Program-made: the position numbers and the translations under genes | DNA from: Candidatus Thorarchaeota archaeon | Lineage (GTDB): Archaea; Asgardarchaeota; Thorarchaeia; Thorarchaeales; Thorarchaeaceae | Length of the DNA: 5,863 nt | Reading direction: 5' to 3' | Assembly (NCBI GenBank): GCA_013138615.1 | Contig: WTCK01000130.1 | Span: 1 to 5,863 of the forward strand | The notes under the pieces: model-generated | What the model saw: the letters and a program-made list of their open reading frames with translations, nothing else | What the model was told of the DNA's origin: nothing | Database searches by the model: none | Shown here: positions 5,769-5,863 of the stretch, piece by piece | Numbering within the stretch: the first letter of the stretch is position 1 | Layout of the letters: every line of letters begins with the position of its first letter

Positions 5769-5863
5769 ATGAATGAACTAAGAACAGTTCGAGGTATGCG
5801 CGATATTATGGGTCCCAATATGAGAGTCCGAAACTTTCTTGTCAGAACAGCAGTTGAGGTCTT
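5769..5863 (+). CDS. hisS: Histidyl-tRNA synthetase, N-terminal fragment (cut by window end)
   Basis: The 31 complete codons begin MNELRTVRGMRDIMG and continue as RVRNFLVRTAVEV. LRTVRGMRD followed by a helix leading to the first class II motif is the standard opening of HisRS (and its HisZ paralogue), which charges tRNA-His with histidine in the cytosol. HisZ cannot be excluded from so short a piece, but HisRS is the more common archaeal protein. The ATG at 5769 puts the signature at the usual distance. GGGAAG (5756-5761) is a weak Shine-Dalgarno candidate. The next ATG, at 5773, is out of frame. A TATA box at 5630 and a leader of about 110 bases precede the gene. Confidence 0.82.
   Translation, partial: MNELRTVRGMRDIMGPNMRVRNFLVRTAVEV

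Overview
The window comes from an archaeon. It encodes a group II chaperonin (thermosome), an RNA polymerase subunit K (Rpb6/omega family), an Ard1-type N-terminal acetyltransferase, a Fap7/AK6-type kinase and a DUF89 phosphatase. Several start codons sit behind TTTAAA-like TATA boxes, some with no Shine-Dalgarno site. Base composition is balanced and coding density is high. Gene content and the helix-hairpin-helix extension on subunit K made me think of an Asgard lineage such as Thorarchaeota, but the sequence alone does not prove that.

Layout. 1-207 is the 3' end of a gene cut by the window edge; its tail resembles the C-terminus of Eco57I/TaqI-like DNA methylases (weak call). A TATA box then precedes 258-887, a four-helix membrane protein of unknown function with a highly charged cytoplasmic N-terminus. 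It is convergent, with a 1-base gap, with the minus-strand Fap7/AK6 kinase (889-1467). A divergent promoter region separates the kinase from a plus-strand operon of Ard1/RimI acetyltransferase (1598-2125) and DUF89 protein (2109-3026), which overlap by 17 bases. A 175-base intergenic region follows, with a T-run, two TATA candidates, a perfect inverted repeat and a strong Shine-Dalgarno site. It leads into the thermosome gene (3202-4836). The next gene (4873-5541) is an RNA polymerase subunit K carrying an N-terminal tandem helix-hairpin-helix domain. A T-rich terminator, a near-consensus TATA box and a roughly 110-base leader with nested complementary segments precede the start of histidyl-tRNA synthetase (5769 to the window edge).

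How the genes relate. Most are information-processing or protein-homeostasis housekeeping genes: small-subunit ribosome maturation (Fap7), N-terminal acetylation, metabolite or protein damage control (DUF89), folding (thermosome), transcription (subunit K) and tRNA charging (HisRS). I see no mobile element, CRISPR array, rRNA or recognisable tRNA. The best candidates for something new are the HhH-subunit K fusion, the inverted repeat abutting the thermosome ribosome-binding site, and the structured leader before hisS.
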